From Vigna angularis (lineage: Eukaryota > Streptophyta > Magnoliopsida > Fabales > Fabaceae): a stretch of DNA of 64,000 nucleotides. The stretch lies in NCBI RefSeq assembly GCF_016808095.1, contig NC_068976.1, forward strand, positions 20,058,371-20,122,370. The letters are read 5' to 3'. Below, one piece after another: positions 50,601 through 64,000 of the stretch. Position 1 is the first letter of the stretch, and every line of letters begins with the position of its first letter. The notes below the pieces were generated by a model. It was not told where the DNA came from, searched no databases, and saw only the letters and a list, made by a program, of their open reading frames with translations. Made by a program: the position numbers and the translations under genes.

Positions 50601-53600
50601 CAAACCTTAAGTTCATTGAATCTACCAAACGCTCCTCGACAATTAACCAAAAAAGCTAAATGCTGTTCCATCTCTGCTCCATAATCTACCTAGTAAATAG
50701 AGGCAGTTAAGAGTCAACTAATCAATCATGAAAATAATAATTATCACAACTAAAGAAAGAGATCATAGACCCAAATAATATCAAAAGGATCGTGTTACCA
50801 TGAGCACAAAGCGAGATATTGAACGTGCCATTTGGCCATCATCATCTTTCACATTCATAAACTCTATATTATCATGTAGTGTCTGAGCAATTTCAAAAAG
50901 CAACTGTATGCTTGTCGGATCACTAATGTGATCATTCCTGTTTGACAAATTATAACAGATTGTCAAATACTTGCATAAAACTGTTCATTTCACTTCACCT
51001 AATAGCAGAAATTTTTGGTATAGTTGGTTGATCACATAATATCAAACCCTCCAACCAAGACGTCTACAATTTGATTCTTGGCACACCAATTCTTCTAATA
51101 AAACAAAATGCTTGTTATAAATGGTACCTTGTCACCATATTAAGGATGTGCAGAAAGACAACATCCTGTGACTTGCCATACATTACATCTAAGATTTCAG
51201 GAAACTGAACCTACAAAATAATAACAACAAAAAACCAAATCATAACTAGTACTTATATCACATGTAATGAAGAATGAATGACGGAGACAAATACACAGAA
51301 AGATGATTAGGTACAAGATATTATTGGAACCTACCAGAGAAAAAACATCTTCCAGATGCTTAAAATGAGACAGAAGCTTCAAAATGAGAGATTGCAAGCT
51401 TAATATTTCATCCTCTGTAACTCTTTTATTCAAAGCTCGATTTGAAATGCCTTCCAAAATGGCATTCAAATGGTTATTCTGGAATAATGGGTTGCATTTA
51501 GAGGAAAGATCACAGAAGTATAAAATAATAGTCATTTGAAAGTGATAGGTACATATATATAATCATACAAACCTTTGTAATTGGATAGCACTTAATCCAT
51601 CAAGGAATAGAGTTTAAATCTCAATGTTTTCTATGGATTTTCTTTAAATTATAATATAGATGTTTGGCTCACGATTGTCCACTTAAAGAACATACTAAGA
51701 CATATCAATAGATAGAAAGAAAGAATGCAAATAAAGGGGAATAGTATATCGTCCTTGCACAAAGGAGTTGCAAACTTAGCTCCAGAATTTAGAAATTGAT
51801 CTTTTGTTACTTCTGGGGAATTGTTTGCATTCTTAGCTTGCTTATCAATTCAGCTCATAGGAAATGAAGACAATTACTATTGGTAATTCAATAAGACCTT
51901 TGAGATTCTTATCTTGTCTCATCATTCTCTCGTAATTTCCACCTCCTTTCAACGGCTAAATTTCATTCAGCACTAAAAAATCAAATTTAGTAACTGACAA
52001 CATCCATCTCCATTTTGAAGGACCATGTTCAATCTCAGAGATAGGCATTAAGAAAGTTGTATATTAAAAACTATGAAGCCCCAGATTGACCAAACTGGAA
52101 CTACTGGGAAGGAGACATTGACATTAAGCAAGACCCTTTGAGAGAATCATGTAAAGCAATTGATTGTTGAGGCTTGACAAAGTAAATAATGACAAATGGT
52201 ATCTTAAAAAATTTATTATAAGAACAAGGAATATGATATATAACAATAGTTCTTTCCTTCAATTCTTCTTTTCAGTTCATATTCCTGTATCAAATTTACA
52301 TTATAAAAAAATGATAACTAAATATCTAAACCTTCAAAATTTAATATTTTAAAACAGTCATAGGAAAAAAAAGTGATTACTAAGCTTGCCTAAATAAGCC
52401 CAAATCATCTATGCTCTATAAAATAGTCAACATATTAGTGCATCCAAAAAAAGGAAGAAACATAATCTCAAAATAAACTTTTTAATTAGAAGTTTTACTC
52501 AGAAGACATAGAGAACTAGTAAATGTCTGATTGTACTCACTCACTTGAACTTACCATCCGATTCTGAAGAATAAGATCAGTATAAGCATCTACAACCTTC
52601 AGATATTCATCAAGGCTATCATACAGACCAATAACCTAGAGTTGCAGCCAAATTAGAGAACAAATGAAATACTAGGAGAAAAAAAATGACAGTTGAAAAT
52701 ATGCTCATAAAAGTAGTTCAGGCTAAATCTCAGAAAGTAAACATTTTTTTACTCAGGTAAAAATTACCATATACTCAAATTGACCATATGTGGTAAGCTT
52801 AGATGTTCAATGAACTACAAAAACAAATCCTTTTTGTTTTAAAATAAGGGGGAGTGCTGGTATCATAGGTTAAATATAGATGTATGTATACGTACAAGTA
52901 TTAGAAACAAGTGGATGTTTACATTATTTATAAAATACTAAGGAAAAGAAAGATTATATGATTACTTAGCTTTCAATTAATTACATACAAGGCAGAATCA
53001 ACCTCCACTCCCTTGATTTTTGGGTCTATCCTCCTTAACTCGTTAGACTTTCCTTAAAAGTCAATATCTAATAATAATTACATCTGACCAAACAATTTTC
53101 AACAGCTAGGAAACGGATGTTAATGACTTACCCTAAGCCTCCTATTCTCATGTATAGTTACCTAACCAATAAGGAAACACATACCAAGAATACAGAGCAG
53201 AGAAATAGATGTAGAATATAATGTGGCTCAACCAAAAGTTTATACATGCTTTTACATTTCATGTGTCATTTGATGGAGACACATCTCCAAGACCTTCAAT
53301 TTGAAATGTTTATTCCAGAAGAGGGTAGTGTACCAAATGGCAATTATGCCCTGCAGTATGTGATTTGGTCAAAGTGAGTGGGTAGTACGATTTGAGGTTA
53401 ATAGCAGTTATGGCATATAGCATTTTTACTTTGTAATGCTTAATTTAGTATTATGGAATGGGAACATTTATGGTGGTGTTGTATTCGTAAGTTCCAGAAC
53501 AGAGATGTTCTCTTTAGAAGTCTCTTGGACGATAATAACATTGCAGTAGTATGGAGTTCAAGTGTCTTTGTGTTTCAATAAATATTTCAACTAGTCCTGC

Positions 53601-56600
53601 TGTTCTGTAGTTATTTTACAAGAAAAGGTCAAGGATTATCTTCATTAAACATGCAAAGATTAGATAGTAGATACACATACGTAATTTTTCTGGGTTTTTA
53701 TAAAAAAAGAGTTTTTTTTCTTCTTTCATCGTTTATATTTTGCACATTTAAGACAATTCTATATCTTCAGCATATACTTCCTCCTTCTATACTTGTTTTG
53801 GTTACATTGCACTCAAGAATTATTGGAGAAGAGAATATGTTGAAGAAAAGAGTGCAAGACCTAGCAATAATACATTCTCGTAGAAGAAGCAAGCAATAAA
53901 AAACAACAAATACAAAGACACACCAAGTGTGGCCCATCTCTTACCTTTTTCTATTCTTTCCTTGCACTCTAAAGTCTATAATATTTGACATAATAAGAGA
54001 TGACACACCTTTGATACCATATAAAGTCTACTCAACCAAACAACAGTTATAAAATCTATTTGAGATGTTTACTCTCTGATTTGTTTATCATTTATGTTTT
54101 TCTGTTTTGAGGAGATTCCCTATCATAAGATATACACTTCCTCCTCCTATATCTGTTTGGTAAAATTAAGAGGAAGAGGGATGGAGAAGATAATGTATTA
54201 ATGAAAGAAACTAAAATAATAAAGTTTCCCTCTCAAGGTGTAATAGACCAAGGGTGGAGATTAAAAGGAATATACACCATTGAGAATGTAACTCTGAAAT
54301 GATGCAAGGTGGATTATAATTCTATATATACCTGGATAACTTTATCTAACACAGTATTGACAATATGAACAGGGGATTTTCTTTCATACAGCCTGAATCC
54401 AAGCAGTCTGTAATTCAAATGCTGTATCACCAAAAAGAAAACAATAAAACTGCAAATTGGAAAAACGAAAACAAAGATACTGTTAAATTCAAGGGATCAT
54501 AGAAGTTGCAAAAAACTTACCTGACCAAAGGAATTATCCTTGCTAAATTCAATGAGATGAAGGATCTGCACAACGTTGGTACTAACTACTTCAATAGGGA
54601 GCTCCTTCAGTAAATGATGAAGAATGATTGAAACACATGAAACACTACCCAAATCCTGCTGATTCTTCATCAATCCAAGCTCTGACAGAACTTCATTGGC
54701 TTGTCTCTTCAGCAAAGACATACTTAGATCAGCATAAAACACAGGATATAGAAGGAAGACAAGCAGAAAAGAAATATCTGACTTTCTTTTTTCTACTGTC
54801 TGATGCAGTATATAGATGACATAATAAAACTTGACTTTTCAATATTATAATCACAAAACCCACAACCATTTAGCTTACTATATGTGCTTACCCAACCTTT
54901 ATTTCCACTCACTTGAAATGTTCATGTAAAAATCACAATAGAAGAGCAAAGATACCAACCAAATCAATGAAATTTCAATTATATACTTTCACATAACCAA
55001 GATATGTGGAAACATGATCATATTATATATAATATCGCCCATAACAAGTATACTTGTGAAGAGAAACTTCATTACGTACCTGAGTCAACCCATTAAATAC
55101 ACACTTCATAATATACTCAATGGTTGGTTCCATCAAACTCACTTGCAATTTTTTGTTGACTTCAACATTTTTATGAGATCTTTCATTGGCTGACAAGATT
55201 TGCATTAAAATAACTCTGATGTCATTCATACATGTAATAAGATAGCCTGTTTCAGTTGCACAACGTTCGAAATAAGTTTTATGAAAATAAACACAAGAAA
55301 GAAGTATGTTGCAGGAATCAGATACATTAAATTCAGAACGAGCAAACTCAGCGTCCTTTTCATCCAATTTGGGAGAAAGAACAAGAGAAATTTATTAGAG
55401 GCAAATAAGCACTGCTATAGAGCACAAAATTTCATATAAGAGAGAGTATGTGAAGCAGTCATCTAGATTAATTGTTTCTGTTTTATCTGAATAACTGGTA
55501 AATAATGTCTTTCTCAGCTGACTTTTCAAATTCTCTATAGCTTTCTAAATTTGGAAATTTTTGAAAGAAATACAAAAAACTCTAAACCAAAGTATTAGTA
55601 ACTGTACTGGCACTAAAGAGTATATAATATTTCACACCTAGGTCTTGGATTGCCGTTTGTAGGGGTGTTAGAGCATTATGATGAACCTGTGATGCACTGA
55701 TACATTGATCAGGCCTGCGCATCCCTATGTAGGACATATCTAACACAAATACTTTTGGATACGTAAGTGTCAGTCAGCTGTTAAAAATGATAAGAAAAAG
55801 TGCTATGAAGCTAACACTATTGCTTATTGGTGTACAGCTAACAATCATGTTTTATGAATTTGCATTGTCCTTTGGGTAAGACTTTATTATCCATGTTGTA
55901 TAAGACAACACAACCCTACCCGATTTTCCTAAACTAGAGTTCGATATAACATTCAACTAATATATATAACAGTCACAATTTTTTCCTATAGCCATTTTTT
56001 TCTTTTTAGTGTTTAACTATCATTGTTTTTATTTTTTATATTATTCCAAACATTAAACAAACATAAAATATATAATTTTTATGATTTATTCCATGAAACC
56101 ATTTTCAGGATTTGATCTGAGTTACACATAAATAAAAAAAGAAAACACTGTGACAACAAATATGGATAAAAACAATTCTCGCTCACTATTTATGTATACA
56201 TTTAGAAAATATTTAATAATAATTTTTTCATATGGTTTTAAAAAAAGCTATAGTAATATTTGTTTTATTTTGTGAACTGTATATATGCATATATCTTTAA
56301 GCATATCTCAACATTTCATCTCCTATATTTTTAAGGGTTAGATGAATCGGTGTATGGAATACATGTCGATGTGAATCATAGTGATGAACAATTGCATATG
56401 CAAATATGCATTCGTAAAGGTTAGACCAAAACATGTTTGGAAACATACAGATTTATTTTATCAGTTAAATAAAAGGGCCCCTCTGTTTCAGTGTACATGT
56501 TTTACACATCCTAAGGATACACATATAATATCAGAAAAAAAAATACCTATATCATGTGAAGGTAACTTCTGAGCACAGTGAGCCATATAAAGACGGCAAT

Positions 56601-59600
56601 ACGCAGATGCCACTGGATCTCCTAATCCTCTGGTCATCATTACCAATCGCCGGAGGCTGTCTAAAGGTTGGTCAAGCAGAAAGCACCAGCAAGGCAAAAT
56701 TGCCAGCTCCAAGTAACTAGTACAATTTCAGAAAACACCGTCAGAGAGACATTCTTCCAGGCAACAGCCTTTCAAATGTTATTAGAAAAACCTTTCAAAC
56801 TTTTCAGAAGAAAGGTCTATTCCGTGGCAAATTTTCAAGCAATATTGACAGACAAAGTGTTTGACAGTTGTCACATTAAACCTAATCTTCACTGTATTAA
56901 CAGTATATAAAAGGTTCCAACTAAAGTCACCCCACAACAAGGCAAATATCTGCAAACTAGTGGTAACTCCATATTACTAGTAACCCATAAATATTCTACA
57001 CATAGCCTGTCTAACTTTTTACTATTAAAACTCATGTATTTTAAAACTATTTACCTTCTGTAGTCTCAATTTCGAACTGAAACCTAATCATAACAAAAGC
57101 TTAAGCTGCTATTTAATGGGCTTGATTGCTTTTCTTTCTGACACACTACAACACCCCAACTAAAGTCCTATCTGTATAGAATCATGGATGAACCACCGCC
57201 ACCAGTCAGCCTACTAAAATCATATGCTGAAATTATAATTTAATTAGGAGTGGAAGAGAAATGATTAAAGGGCAGAGTACTGAGCACCTGATCAAAGACA
57301 TATAATAGCATATCAAGAACCAAATTATCTTAAAAGCATAAGCAGTCAGGCACCTAGGCCAAGGCCCATGGACGAATGGTTTTTACATATAACAAGGCTG
57401 TGCTTCATCCAAAAATATAATTTTTGTAGCCTAGTTGTAACAAGGTGATTTTCTTTGTTGAAGTGGATTTAGGCTTAGCTTTGAGATTATGGAAATATAA
57501 TTATAGATGGCTGTGAATTTAGAGAGATCACAGCAATGTGTCTTTCAAAGTGAATTCGTAGAAAATTATAACTGTGATTATGAAGAAACTAAAGGTAAAC
57601 ATGGCATCAGAAAGTTTCAAACCAACATAAGCTGAAAGAGAAGACAAATAACTTTAGTGGAAAAACGTAAGGAATAATTAAATACAGGACAAAGATAAGG
57701 TCTTCACATGCGTGGAAGAAGCTCTTGCACAGCACCAATTTTGCTAAACCAGTTATAGCAAGTTTCTTTGGCATCAGCACAAATATCCCTTGCTTGAAAG
57801 TTTTCTACAAGATTCAAATAAATCATTTAAGAAAAATAATGTGACTTTTATGAGATCCATCAATCTCATGCAGATCATCAAGCTTGTATGACATGTACAA
57901 ATTAGTTCCAATAAACAAGATTCAGAAAGAAAATATTCAGCGAGTCTGATATTAGAGATGGTGAGAACCCTTTTGCAGTTAGGATATCCCAGTGAACATA
58001 TTTTCAATCATTCATCTTATATCTGTGAGGCTATAATAAATTACTAATTATGATGTCCCTCTAATGGATAAACCTTTCAATGATGGAAGGATACTCCCAC
58101 ATGTTGGCATATATAATGACATACTTATCTGATGTAGATAACAATACTCTAATAGAATGGCATTCACATTTGTGGTATATCTTTCTTTCTTTGTCCACTA
58201 TGGTAAAAGTGTGGGCCAATCTCAAAATAATTACCCAGGAACATGTAGGGGAAGTGCCAATGGAACTTGTGATGGGATAAGATTCGTACAACAATAAATT
58301 TCATTTTAATTTCTTAACAAGTATAACATCCAAATTTTGTTTAATATAAATTGGCATACCCATTGCTTCATTTAAAAAAAAAACATTACATTTGTGTATT
58401 GCTTCAGATACCTGTATCCAATCCCATGCAATATTGGTACTTCTGCCATTTTAGAAACAATTAGGCCTTGCATCAAAAGAAGTTCTTCATAAATTATAAT
58501 AGGCTTCATTAAGTTTCTAGTCTTTCACAAATTGGATATTTTCAATTGAGTCTATTAATTGTATTTTGTCTATTATTGATTACTCAAAATTTCTAAATTT
58601 TTCAATCGAGTCTTTGTCGTTAATTTTTTGTTAATTGAGTGATGTGGATAACAATTTGCCCCGTCATTTTGCTTGCTTGTCTCTATGTGTCAAGAAATGT
58701 GAGCTTTTATATTAAGATATCACTGTTAATGTAAAAATGACAAGTGACTTTTATTGCTTTTATTGAAAATATGTTAGATAACAAGGGACTATTGTCTCAT
58801 CTACATTATGGTAGAGATGACAATCAACCCTTGGTCAATGTAGGTAATGATGATGTAGAAGAATACAGGAGCATGACGATCTTGTTATCCAACACATTCT
58901 CAATAAAAACAACAAAAAGTCACTTATAGTTTTACATTAAGAGCAATATCCTTTTATATTAAACACAAACGTTACATTTCTTAACACATGGATACAAACG
59001 AGCAAGATGACGGACAAGATAACAGTTACGCGCCACTCAGGTAACGAAAAAATTAAATTGAAGGGACTCAATTCAAAAATCTAAAATTGAGTACTCAATA
59101 TAAAAAAAAATATTTAATAGGGATCAATTAAAAATATCCAAACTTATAAGGGACTTAAAACTTAATTAAGTTATTATAATAATATTTGTAAATATTTATA
59201 TTACAAGAGCCTGGTCAAAGTAGTTCAATTAAATGGTTTTCTGGTTAGTCTGGTTAAGTATCATGACAGTAACAGTTCTGTTGAACCAGATGCAACATGG
59301 CTGGAAGCATCTCACTCAAACAAAAACTCAGTGATTGACTGTGACCTTAAACCAAATATCTGACCACCCATTATTAACATGAGCTGAGAAAGTAGTACTT
59401 ATAGTTTAACATGCACAAAGTATTGTATGTTATTTGTTATATATTCTTCTTCCTAAATGTACAAATTTATTAGGATTAAATATTTAGATGTATTTCAGGG
59501 CAAGCATTGGCACAACAGGATGTTGTGTAGTAACACTTTCTCCTGAAATCACCTTGCAATCCTTACAATCCCTATTATCAGACTTTTAAGGAACTAACAT

Positions 59601-62600
59601 GCATTAATAAATTAAAACACAGAATCCTTAGTTTTCAAAACATTAGCATGAAAAAAATGCCACGTCAAACCATTATTAGCATAAGAGCCATGGTGAATGA
59701 GCTTCAAATTAACAAAAGACCTGCTAAGCTGCAGCGCAAAGTTCCATCTTCAGAAAACTCAGCTTTTCGCTTTATGCGTTGCCAAACCAGGTTTCCAAGC
59801 ATATCCATGGTATCTGTGACAAGAACAAAAAGCGTAGGATAAAACTCAAGTACTGACGTATCCATCAGAAGCTTAGCAACCTGCAAACAGTATAATCTGT
59901 TTTAGACCTTCATAATCAATCAAAATCAAGATAAACTTAGACAATAAATGAAAATAAATCAGTATGTTTTCACTCCTACTTCAAAACTAAGTATAAATTG
60001 ATTTATATTTCAAATGGGTAGAGCCCTCTCTCAAAGTCCCTTATATTTTAAATTATTTTTAAACAAAATTAAACAACATTTGTACTCTTTTTGGCATATA
60101 AAATATTTCTATGAGTGAAGAAAGTACAGGAAGAAAAGAAAATACAAATTGATTAATCCCTAAACTATCTAATAAAGGGAAAACCATGGGCATAAACCTA
60201 CAAGGCTACAATAAAAAAACAAAAATGGTAAATGAGAAACCTGCACAAATCCCAAAGACATATTTGAACACTTAATATGACCACTTTTTACTCCTCTAGA
60301 TCAAGCATGAGGTTCTCTTGAATGATGGCAGAGACAACTCACCAGAAGAATATAAGTTAGTACGTCATTCAATATCTTGCCAAAACCTTTCTTGGTAAGA
60401 ATCATAAAAATCAAACACAGCACCTTTCAAAATATAATTTTGCAACAAAACTCCATGCTTCAAGTAACATGATCAACAACCTCGTCAATAATAAAAGCAG
60501 CATCTATCCTAGATTCTAATACAGCACCTAAAGAAACTAAATATCACTCAACAAAACCAAACATCAATCAACGAATGAGACAAAACCTTCAAGACAATCA
60601 ATTAAACAACAATCATACATAAAATCATATCTAGCAGAAAGAACTAACTATAAAACAAAAATGTATTTTTCATGATTTCATAACCAAAAAGGTTATTTCA
60701 GAGTACAAACTATAATGTTAAAAATAAATTAGTAAATACATTGAAGTTTACCTTTATTGATAACTTTAAGGATGTCACCCGGTCTTCAGCTTGCCAAGAA
60801 CGAGTAATCTCATCTTTGAGCTCATGTAGCCGAGAAACATACTCCTGCCAAGTAATAGTCTTGACACCCTCATCTGCAAATTTTTGTGGATCGTCCAATT
60901 CCTCCAAATGCATTGCTGTTGAAGATTTCTCATGTACTGAAAATTGGGATGTCACATAACTAAGTGAAGATAAATAAAGGATATTACAAAAGTAAAAACA
61001 ATGTAAAGGTATAGACATACATTTTCCACTTCTCATTAAAACATCGGGCATCTGTAATTTAAAGAAAAAATAATTAGATAATTATAACGAAAAACTAAAA
61101 GGGTTAAAATAAAGGATCAAAACTGGTTTTAGAATGTAAAGGATTATTTGCCAATGCTCACATTAAGACCTACCCTCTAACAATACTATATTTGCCAATT
61201 GCACAATAAAAATTATAGATGTTAACAGTAATTAACTGCTATATCCTACAATTTATAAGAGCATTTCAAAGTTTGTGAAAATTTTCCAACATAGCATCTG
61301 CTAGATGGCTCATAAGCAGTGTTATCTGGCAACTTGCATAGTGCCCTTCAAATGAAAAATCACAGCAATGCCCATACCCAGGCTCAATTATAGCTGAAGG
61401 CGAAAAAAACAACTAAGGGTACTAACAAATATATTAAGGGTACTACCAAATAGTTGAATAATTAGTAATATCATGGTCAAGATTTCTACTCCAGCCGGAT
61501 ACACCTCTTCATTAAAAGTATATAATAATTAATATCCACCAATGCAGACAATTAGACAATGTCTTAATAGCAAGGAAACCAATAAAACAGTATCATGCAG
61601 TTCTACAGTTTTCCAAACAGAAAATGTCCAGCTTTTCCGCTAGCTAGCCACAACAAAGTATCTAAATTGTCAAATCTCACATCTATTGTCTAAACTGATA
61701 TACTCCTAATGACAATTAAGAACATTCAAAGCCAATAAGAACTGTCTGCAGTCTCATACTGACATGCTTCTAAATGCTCCATACTTTATTTTCTCTCAGC
61801 CATCTTAGATACCACAAAATATGTAGTACAGTTTCTTATTTAAACAAGAAATAGGAAAATACTGTAGCACTTACTGAAGAAACTGAAACCATTTTGGAGA
61901 CAGGAAACCTCTGCATTAGTAATCTCCTGAAAGAGGTCCACTCCTTCGTTGGTTGAAGATCAGAAGATTCATTCAGGTTGTCATGATCAGGAGCAGCAGC
62001 ATTTGCATCATTATCAGTTCCTCTCAGTGGATCAAAAAAATCACTGTTCCCACGATCTACAACATCAACCTAAATTGAGAATATTAACAAAGAAATGAAT
62101 ATTGTCGAAAGTGAAATATATGTAAAATTTTGCGGTCACAAACCAACTTAAAAAACATAACCACGGAGCTTTTGAACACTTTCACTTCAAGCAAGTCAAC
62201 AAATATTTTCATTAAGCAAATCAACAGAAATTACTAAGTCTTAAATTGTAGTAACTAAATCAAATCCTTACCGGTCCCGCCCTCACCCTCTTTCCCCCGC
62301 TTTTAGTGCATTATTTTAGTACTATGCATGCTAATAACTTGCAATTCATGACAAAGATCATTTAAATCTTTATCCAGATTACATCATATTTTAGTCATAT
62401 GATCATATCACTCGGCTCAACAACATCGATTTCGAACCATTGTACGACATTGAATTGAATAAAGGCTTCTAAACGAGGAAGGAACAATAGAAATTAATTT
62501 AACTGAAGGATTCAAATCCTAGGCATGTTCTTATTTCAGGTAGATAGAACTAAATCTTATATTTTTTTATGCATTCGGAACAGTGAAAGCGGCACTGATT

Positions 62601-62809
62601 TTGCATAGTCACGATCACTTTTTTCCTCGGTCAAGGTACCGTAACTGTTAATAGAAGAAAAAACATTGCGAAAGAAGTTGTGATATGAGCAGGACCTGGG
62701 CGAGAGGTGGAGACGGAGGTGAAGCAGACAAAGGATGAGCAGCGGCGGTTACGCGAGGGAGGGCGTGAGATTCAAGCTCGGCACTGTAATTGCGAGGTCT
62801 GAACTCCAT
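47622..62809 (-). CDS. VPS35L: VPS35L (C16orf62-like) subunit of the retriever endosomal recycling complex
   Basis: Twenty-three exons join in frame to 904 residues: 62809-62696, 62069-61875, 61051-61021, 60936-60752, 59880-59721, 57804-57708, 56716-56547, 55246-55080, 54706-54521, 54421-54332, 52635-52555, 51478-51335, 51210-51128, 50937-50799, 50689-50606, 50526-50368, 50280-50193, 49509-49432, 49249-49183, 49044-48948, 48274-48158, 48079-48023, 47747-47622. VPS35L with VPS26C and VPS29 forms retriever, which recycles cargo from endosomes. Family blocks include DTSVLEFYPTLFVLVTD, AKETCYNWFSKIGAVQELLP, LVMMTRGLGDPVASAYCRLY, LMEPTIEYIMKC and LHHLLKELP. The N-terminus (MEFRPRNYSAELESHALPR) and a Pro/Ser stretch precede the helical-repeat body. 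The last exon was found by its acceptor and frame and ends QLLNKQCPTL. Length fits the family. Confidence 0.93.
58509..59165. mobile_element. Long-inverted-repeat element in VPS35L intron 5, 657 bp
   Basis: The left arm (58509 to about 58750) and the reverse complement of the right arm (about 58925 to 59165) align over about 230 bp, both starting TTAAGTTT and sharing blocks like TTCAATTGAGT/TTGAATTGAGT, GTCAT-TTGCT and GTTAAGAAATGT/TCAAGAAATGT. The centre (58750-58925) has a short open frame with no known match. The element sits in the roughly 1.9-kb intron between exons 5 and 6 and leaves the splice sites intact. Confidence 0.7.
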
Positions 62810-63550
62810 GGAAGCATTCAACAACGAGAGAGGGAAGAGCTGTTCGGGTTTTGTCTTTGCTTTTCGCAGTTACTTTAGACAAGGAAAATGCAAGATCAAT
62901 GTGACTAGGTGAACAAATTAACTAAGTCTGAATTTTACTTAATTACCCTTTTGAATTGTATTATTTATGTATATGTATATTATTTAATTTAATTTACTCT
63001 GATTACAAAATCTTCTATTTTCAAATAGGGAACGTAGCAGTTTTTTACTCAATTAACTGCAAAATTAACCAACACAATTTATAATCTACCAGTGAAATAT
63101 ACCCCATGTAACCGTATATTCATTTTTTTATGATAATAAAAGATATAAAAATAATTATATAATAATGGTTTTAAAATTATAAAAACATGTTAAGGGAAAA
63201 TAGTTGTAAAAACAAATTAATCTTGTTAATTTTTTTATAATTTTATATTGGATAAATTTTATAAGTACTAATGTTAATAGTCAAAATAATTCAGTTAAAA
63301 ATAAAATAAAATGTACATAAAAAACAATTGCAAAATATAAAAGTGAAAATTGTAAGAAATTATGTGTATAAAAGAGGGGTTCAATTATTTTTTTTTCAGA
63401 TGGCAAATTATAAGATGAATGACATTAAATTCAATAGACAAATATTAGATTGATGTATTTTTATTTATTTTTTAATTCAGATAATTGATTCGACCTTAAA
63501 ATATTTTAACCCTTAAATAGCTTCCCAGGGAACCTTAAAATGCTTGTTCT
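62810..63550. other. Upstream region of VPS35L, possibly a shared promoter
   Basis: AT-rich sequence between the VPS35L start and a possible plus-strand transcription unit beginning after about 63550. No coding frame or clear TATA box was assigned. Confidence 0.35.
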
Positions 63551-63779
63551 TAGATTATCTTACATCAAAGTGACCCTTTTTCAGTTTTCACTAAACCTTG
63601 TTCTAGGACCTTCCTAAAACTCCTTCATTGGCAAGCTTGCATTCAGAAACCAACATCTCCCACAAGGAGAACCAATTGGTCTCAAAACCTATCGCCTTTT
63701 GTTCAATTCACAGCATATGCTAATTTCCCCTTGTTTGTGACGCGTACTGTCAAGAGGTTTTTCTCTTCTTCATTCGGGT
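63550..63779 (+). other. Possible 5' leader exon of a plus-strand gene leaving the window
   Basis: The base composition shifts from AT-rich to mixed here, and the stretch ends at a good donor site (TTCGG followed by GTAAGG). An open frame of over 50 codons crosses it but has no ATG; the only ATG (63716) is followed by a stop after seven codons. It could be a non-coding first exon divergent from VPS35L. The evidence is weak. Confidence 0.3.
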
Positions 63780-64000
63780 AAGGTATTTTATTAACATTAT
63801 TTGTTAAGTCGCATTTTGTTATTGTGCGGATTTTTGTTTTGAATTGTAAGACATAGTCGTAGAGCCTGTGGCGACGATTTATTTCGGAATACCTTACTTT
63901 TTTCTTCTTGTGCCTGTCAAGTGTTCGAAGGTATGCATGATAGAAATTGAAAACTGATTTGTTTGCTGAAGCCTGACTTTTTTTCTCTCCTTATTGAGAC
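63780..64000 (+). other. Possible first intron of the same unit, end of window
   Basis: T-rich sequence follows the candidate donor and no acceptor can be assigned before the window ends. I see no coding signal in it. Confidence 0.2.

Noticed and set aside
53330..53640. Possible LINE fragment in VPS35L intron 10
   Set aside because: The sequence hints at a retroelement tail, but no reverse transcriptase motif could be read with confidence.

Overview
The window is nuclear DNA of a flowering plant. Genes have many short exons with GT-AG introns in AT-rich intergenic DNA that holds long TA microsatellites and decayed transposons. The gene set is plant-type: a class B GH9 endoglucanase, a WRKY factor, a CNX5 protein and a plastid-targeted aspartate carbamoyltransferase. 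General appearance suggests a eudicot, perhaps a phaseoloid legume, but that is a weak inference. There is no CRISPR, operon or phage content.

Layout. 1-6.3 kb is gene-poor, with a possible solo LTR (3773-4104) and an 833-bp long-inverted-repeat element (4283-5115). 6.3-8.7 kb holds a five-exon secreted endo-beta-1,4-glucanase gene (+). 8.8-20.7 kb is mostly gene-poor, with a small two-exon gene (-, 16781-17551), a broken Ty1/copia gag (17955-18585) and a 1073-bp inverted-repeat element beside it (18620-19692). 20.7-24.7 kb carries the 11-exon CNX5/MOCS3-type gene (+). From 25.8 kb to 62.8 kb every recognised gene is on the minus strand: aspartate carbamoyltransferase (25845-28172), a group IIb WRKY factor (29983-32270), nine-finger TFIIIA (34563-36592), a SURP/RS splicing-regulator-like protein (39577-45381) and a 23-exon VPS35L gene (47622-62809). 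The last ~450 bases may hold the 5' leader of a plus-strand gene that runs off the window.

Functions. The genes are unrelated housekeeping or regulatory loci with no shared pathway: wall glucan hydrolysis, molybdenum cofactor/tRNA sulfur transfer, pyrimidine synthesis, transcription, 5S rRNA synthesis, splicing and endosomal recycling.

Most notable signal. The second TFIIIA intron contains a stretch (35784-35910, minus strand) with blocks matching plant 5S rRNA and complementary ends. This fits the known plant 5S rRNA mimic (P5SM) that controls TFIIIA splicing through ribosomal protein L5. Other points are a frame conflict at the WRKY N-terminus and three or four foldback elements, two of them inside introns of expressed-looking genes. 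I found nothing that clearly qualifies as a wholly undescribed system.

All exon boundaries were read by eye from frame continuity, GT-AG sites and family resemblance; no alignment or transcript data were available.
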